Made by a program: the position numbers and the translations under genes
NCBI GenBank assembly: GCA_965195225.1
Contig: CBDAFL010000237.1
Span: 24,869-88,868, forward strand
Source: JAHIKV01 sp965195225
Lineage (GTDB): Bacteria; Planctomycetota; Planctomycetia; Pirellulales; Thermoguttaceae
Length of the DNA stretch: 64,000 nucleotides
Direction: 5' to 3'
In this document: positions 62,801 to 64,000 of the stretch, piece after piece
How the letters are laid out: each line of letters begins with the position of its first letter
How positions within the stretch are numbered: position 1 is the first letter of the stretch
Notes under the pieces: generated by a model
What the model was told of the DNA's origin: nothing
What the model saw: the letters and a program-made list of their open reading frames with translations, nothing else
Databases searched by the model: none

Positions 62801-63775
62801 GGGAACCATCCGTTCCAGGTCGTCTGGCTGTCCGACAACGAGCGCGACGATTATCTCGATCGGATCGGCCGACTGCAAAAGCAACGGAAAATCAAGTCGC
62901 CGCCGCAGATCGTCTTCGAGGGAAACGTGTTGGCCGATCTGGCCGACAACGAGAATGTGAAGGAACTGTTGACGGCCCGTTGCTGGCCGGCGGAGACCAC
63001 GGCCGCCCGCGCCTGGCTCGGCTCGGCGGTGGCCATCAAGGAACCGACCTCGGCGTCGTTTCTCCGCCAAAACGGCAGCAACTTGCTCATGGTGGGCCAC
63101 CGCGAGGAGGCCGCGTTGGGTGTGCTGGCAGGCTGCTTCGTCAGTCTGATCGCACAACATCCGCCCCAAGGAACGAAGTTCTACGTCCTCGACGGCATGA
63201 GGGGCGACGCGCCGGAGGTCGGATTCTGGAAACGTCTGGCCGCCGCGTCGCCGCACGAGGTGAAAATCGGCGGAGTAAAGGACGCCTCGCGGCTGATCGG
63301 CGAAATCGCCGCCGAATTGGCCTCCCGCCAGCAAGAAGAACGCGAAGACGCGCCGCCGATCTACCTATTCCTCTACAACCTGGGCCGCTTCCGCGATCTG
63401 CGGAAGGAGGACGATTACGGATTCTCCAGCGGAGATGACGATCAGCCGGCCAGCCCGCCCAAGCAGCTCGCCGCGCTGCTCGACGAAGGCCCCCCGCTGG
63501 GTATCCACACGCTGATCTGGTGCGACACCTACGCCAACGTCTCCCGAATGCTCGATCGCCGCGTGATGCAGGATTTCGAGATGCGCGTGCTGTTCCAGAT
63601 GAACGCCAACGATTCGAGCAGCCTGATGGACTCGCCCGAGGCCACCAAGTTGGGCGTACATCGGGCGATTCTCTACGACGAAGGCCAAGGGCTGGCCGAG
63701 AAGTTCCGCCCCTACGGACTACCCCGCGCCGAGTATCTCGCCTGGGTCAAGAAGCAGTTGGTCGGGCGAAAGTAG
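59897..63775 (+). CDS. membrane FtsK/SpoIIIE-type ATPase (EccC/EssC-like)
   Basis: 1292 residues from ATG 59897 (GAGGGT six bases upstream). Charged coiled coil (about 15-110), two membrane helices (about 211-260: GMFFLLWILAAIPTGFLLGW and a second), more coiled coil (about 300-400), then three ATPase-like modules. The middle one is complete: P-loop GKTGSGKST (about 761), LYLIDFKKGVEFKAYA, Walker B LLVIDEFQELF (about 865), RQGRAFGIHVMLGSQTLGG. The first (about 480-690: LLLLKADGAGRAGAVELM) and third (about 1040-1280: LLMVGHREEAALGVLAG) keep the fold but lack a P-loop. This matches the EccC/EssC motor of type VII secretion in outline. Cells lack other ESX parts in view. Confidence 0.88.
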   Translation: MNESFSPDGPQRLLGDLCRLVAERRTAEQESQADLVSEKEAAEKEFQESQRSSAERYRAENAAVEAEYASAREAVEKKHHAEYDSLEKEYESVRAETEAQFTADSQAAQQTLQDLHWEAIETSDAARGGLNMPLKELLEGLVSRWQELEAVHRQAAALLQHRGHWDNLPPASSTAVVLEKHPGRRFRHALEKAQSQYRDMAGQRLPGWFHGLWPLGMFFLLWILAAIPTGFLLGWLDWRWAPISCAAAAVVGAVFGGWTYRVAKRRSVDGYLALRQTLLEAGLGHPAVLETTQADCRKLDATIIARHKEQTQQADGDFAAANEKIERRHADDLQRAENTYPKKLADLTAWRDNTLREIEEKYPPLLRRIKEEFAADSQRLREDHARALKESGQRFDRRWSEMSERWREGVELFRRSAEESDRESREAFPDWNGEDWDRWAPSEGTPSAIPLGRAAVKLSDLEGGVPEDQRLRPERTEYKLPIALPFPQRSLLLLKADGAGRAGAVELMQSAMLRMLGAMPPSKVRFTIIDPVGLGENFSAFMHLADFDEQLVASRIWTDAAHIEQRLADLTKHMENVIQVYLRKEFHSIEEYNAFAGEMAEPYRVLAIANFPANFSEAASQRLKSIVASGARCGVFVILSVDTKAPLPRNFQLPDLESEALVLSWKDGCFTWKHPEFGPLAVDFSPPPSVERFKQIVRAVGSAARESGRVEVPFSCIVPEENDWWTADGRAGIDVPLGRAGAMKLQHLRLGSGTSQHVLISGKTGSGKSTLLHVLITNMALRYTPDEVELYLIDFKKGVEFKAYAQSALPHARVVAIESEREFGLSVLQRLDAELRDRGDMFRRRGLQDLKGYRAAEPDVRLPRILLVIDEFQELFTEDDRIAQESALLLDRLVRQGRAFGIHVMLGSQTLGGAYTLARSTIGQMAVRIALQCSESDAHLILSEDNTAARLLTRPGEAIYNDANGLYEGNHPFQVVWLSDNERDDYLDRIGRLQKQRKIKSPPQIVFEGNVLADLADNENVKELLTARCWPAETTAARAWLGSAVAIKEPTSASFLRQNGSNLLMVGHREEAALGVLAGCFVSLIAQHPPQGTKFYVLDGMRGDAPEVGFWKRLAAASPHEVKIGGVKDASRLIGEIAAELASRQQEEREDAPPIYLFLYNLGRFRDLRKEDDYGFSSGDDDQPASPPKQLAALLDEGPPLGIHTLIWCDTYANVSRMLDRRVMQDFEMRVLFQMNANDSSSLMDSPEATKLGVHRAILYDEGQGLAEKFRPYGLPRAEYLAWVKKQLVGRK

Positions 63776-64000
63776 GCTGGATCGCGACCTTGTCTTTACC
63801 AATATTTTTCGACGGTGATACTTTGGAAACCGCGAAGATTTCGACCCGAAGGGTCGTTTGACAATAGCCCAGCGATTTACAGGATTATGCAAGTGCTAGC
63901 AGGGTCTTGATTAAAACGAGTTCGCGCTCCACCTTGTCAGTTGTTAGTTTTGAGAACCTTTGACAAGGAGAAAGACCATGGAATGCGAACTCTGGAGAAT
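63776..64000. other. region after the ATPase gene; next gene begins
   Basis: No gene until 63979. CCTTGTCA (63932-63939) and TGACAAGG (63961-63968) are inverted arms; the right arm overlaps AAGGAG, the ribosome site for the ATG at 63979. A small GACCCGAAGGGTC palindrome lies at 63844-63856. Confidence 0.6.
63979..64000 (+). CDS. start of an unidentified gene, cut by the window edge
   Basis: ATG GAA TGC GAA CTC TGG AGA (MECELWR) after AAGGAG eight bases upstream. Too short to identify; a transposase is possible. Confidence 0.4.

Overview
The window is GC-rich, gene-dense bacterial DNA that reads as a member of the Planctomycetes (Pirellulales/Thermoguttaceae-like; lineage inferred from gene content, no rRNA is present). 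Supporting marks are a DUF1559 H-X9-DG prepilin-like protein, a PEP-CTERM protein, Tat-exported Gfo/Idh/MocA and sugar-isomerase-like proteins, DUF1080 and DUF6807 (PmoA-like) proteins, a signal peptidase I with an inserted Cys4 element, and many palindromic interspersed repeats. No tRNA, rRNA or CRISPR array was seen.

Layout. 1-5.8 kb: 3' end of a TPR protein, nadC, a ComEA-like helix-hairpin-helix protein, uvrB and a HigBA-like toxin-antitoxin pair. 5.9-12.5 kb: a dispersed C1/methyl-transfer set on the minus strand (homocysteine-binding methyltransferase, pterin-binding methyltransferase, MetF with a MetV-like Cys-rich end, corrinoid protein) that looks like methionine synthase split into separate polypeptides. 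It is interrupted by signal peptidase I, a broken PIN toxin with its antitoxin, and a four-helix-bundle gene set inside a tandem-repeat element. 12.6-18 kb: an AraC regulator divergent from a four-gene sugar operon. 18-24 kb: prepilin-like protein, DUF1080, HEAT, SpoIIAA-like and P-type ATPase genes. 24-36.3 kb: a histidine-degradation set (ftcD, hutI, hutU, hutH; no hutG, so the formimino group is expected to go to tetrahydrofolate). It is interleaved with toxin modules: PIN, CBS-HEPN, MNT-HEPN and MazF. 36.3-45 kb: UDP-glucose dehydrogenase, gyrA, a ferredoxin-nitroreductase, PBP2 and a LOG-family protein. 45.3-47.7 kb: a probable structured ncRNA with its own promoter and terminator, then nrfHA (nitrite to ammonia). 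47.8-54.1 kb: manC, mqnE (menaquinone by the futalosine route), a small membrane protein, a GGDEF cyclase, a cNMP-binding protein, a hydrogenase-protease-like gene and a Tat-exported Cys-rich protein. 54.1-57.2 kb: proC with a 184-bp duplicated 5' end flanking a lipoprotein gene. 57.2-63.8 kb: small conserved genes, efpL (YeiP) and a four-gene cluster resembling a type VII secretion core: two WXG100-like proteins, a coiled-coil protein, and a membrane FtsK/SpoIIIE ATPase with three ATPase-like modules of which only the middle one keeps its P-loop. The window ends in the first codons of an unidentified gene.

Two features stand out. First, palindromic repeats lie between most genes and also in frame inside conserved enzymes (nadC, the homocysteine methyltransferase, gyrA, PBP2) or form the last codons and stop codon of others (hutI, ugd, mqnE, metF). 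Second, the WXG100-like/FtsK cluster has a WxD variant motif and a non-canonical ATPase arrangement and lacks recognisable EccB/D/E or EsaA/EssA/EssB partners in view. Functionally, histidine degradation feeds one-carbon units into the folate pool that the MetF and corrinoid proteins could carry to homocysteine. NrfHA and the futalosine-pathway gene indicate anaerobic or microaerobic quinone-linked respiration (inference).
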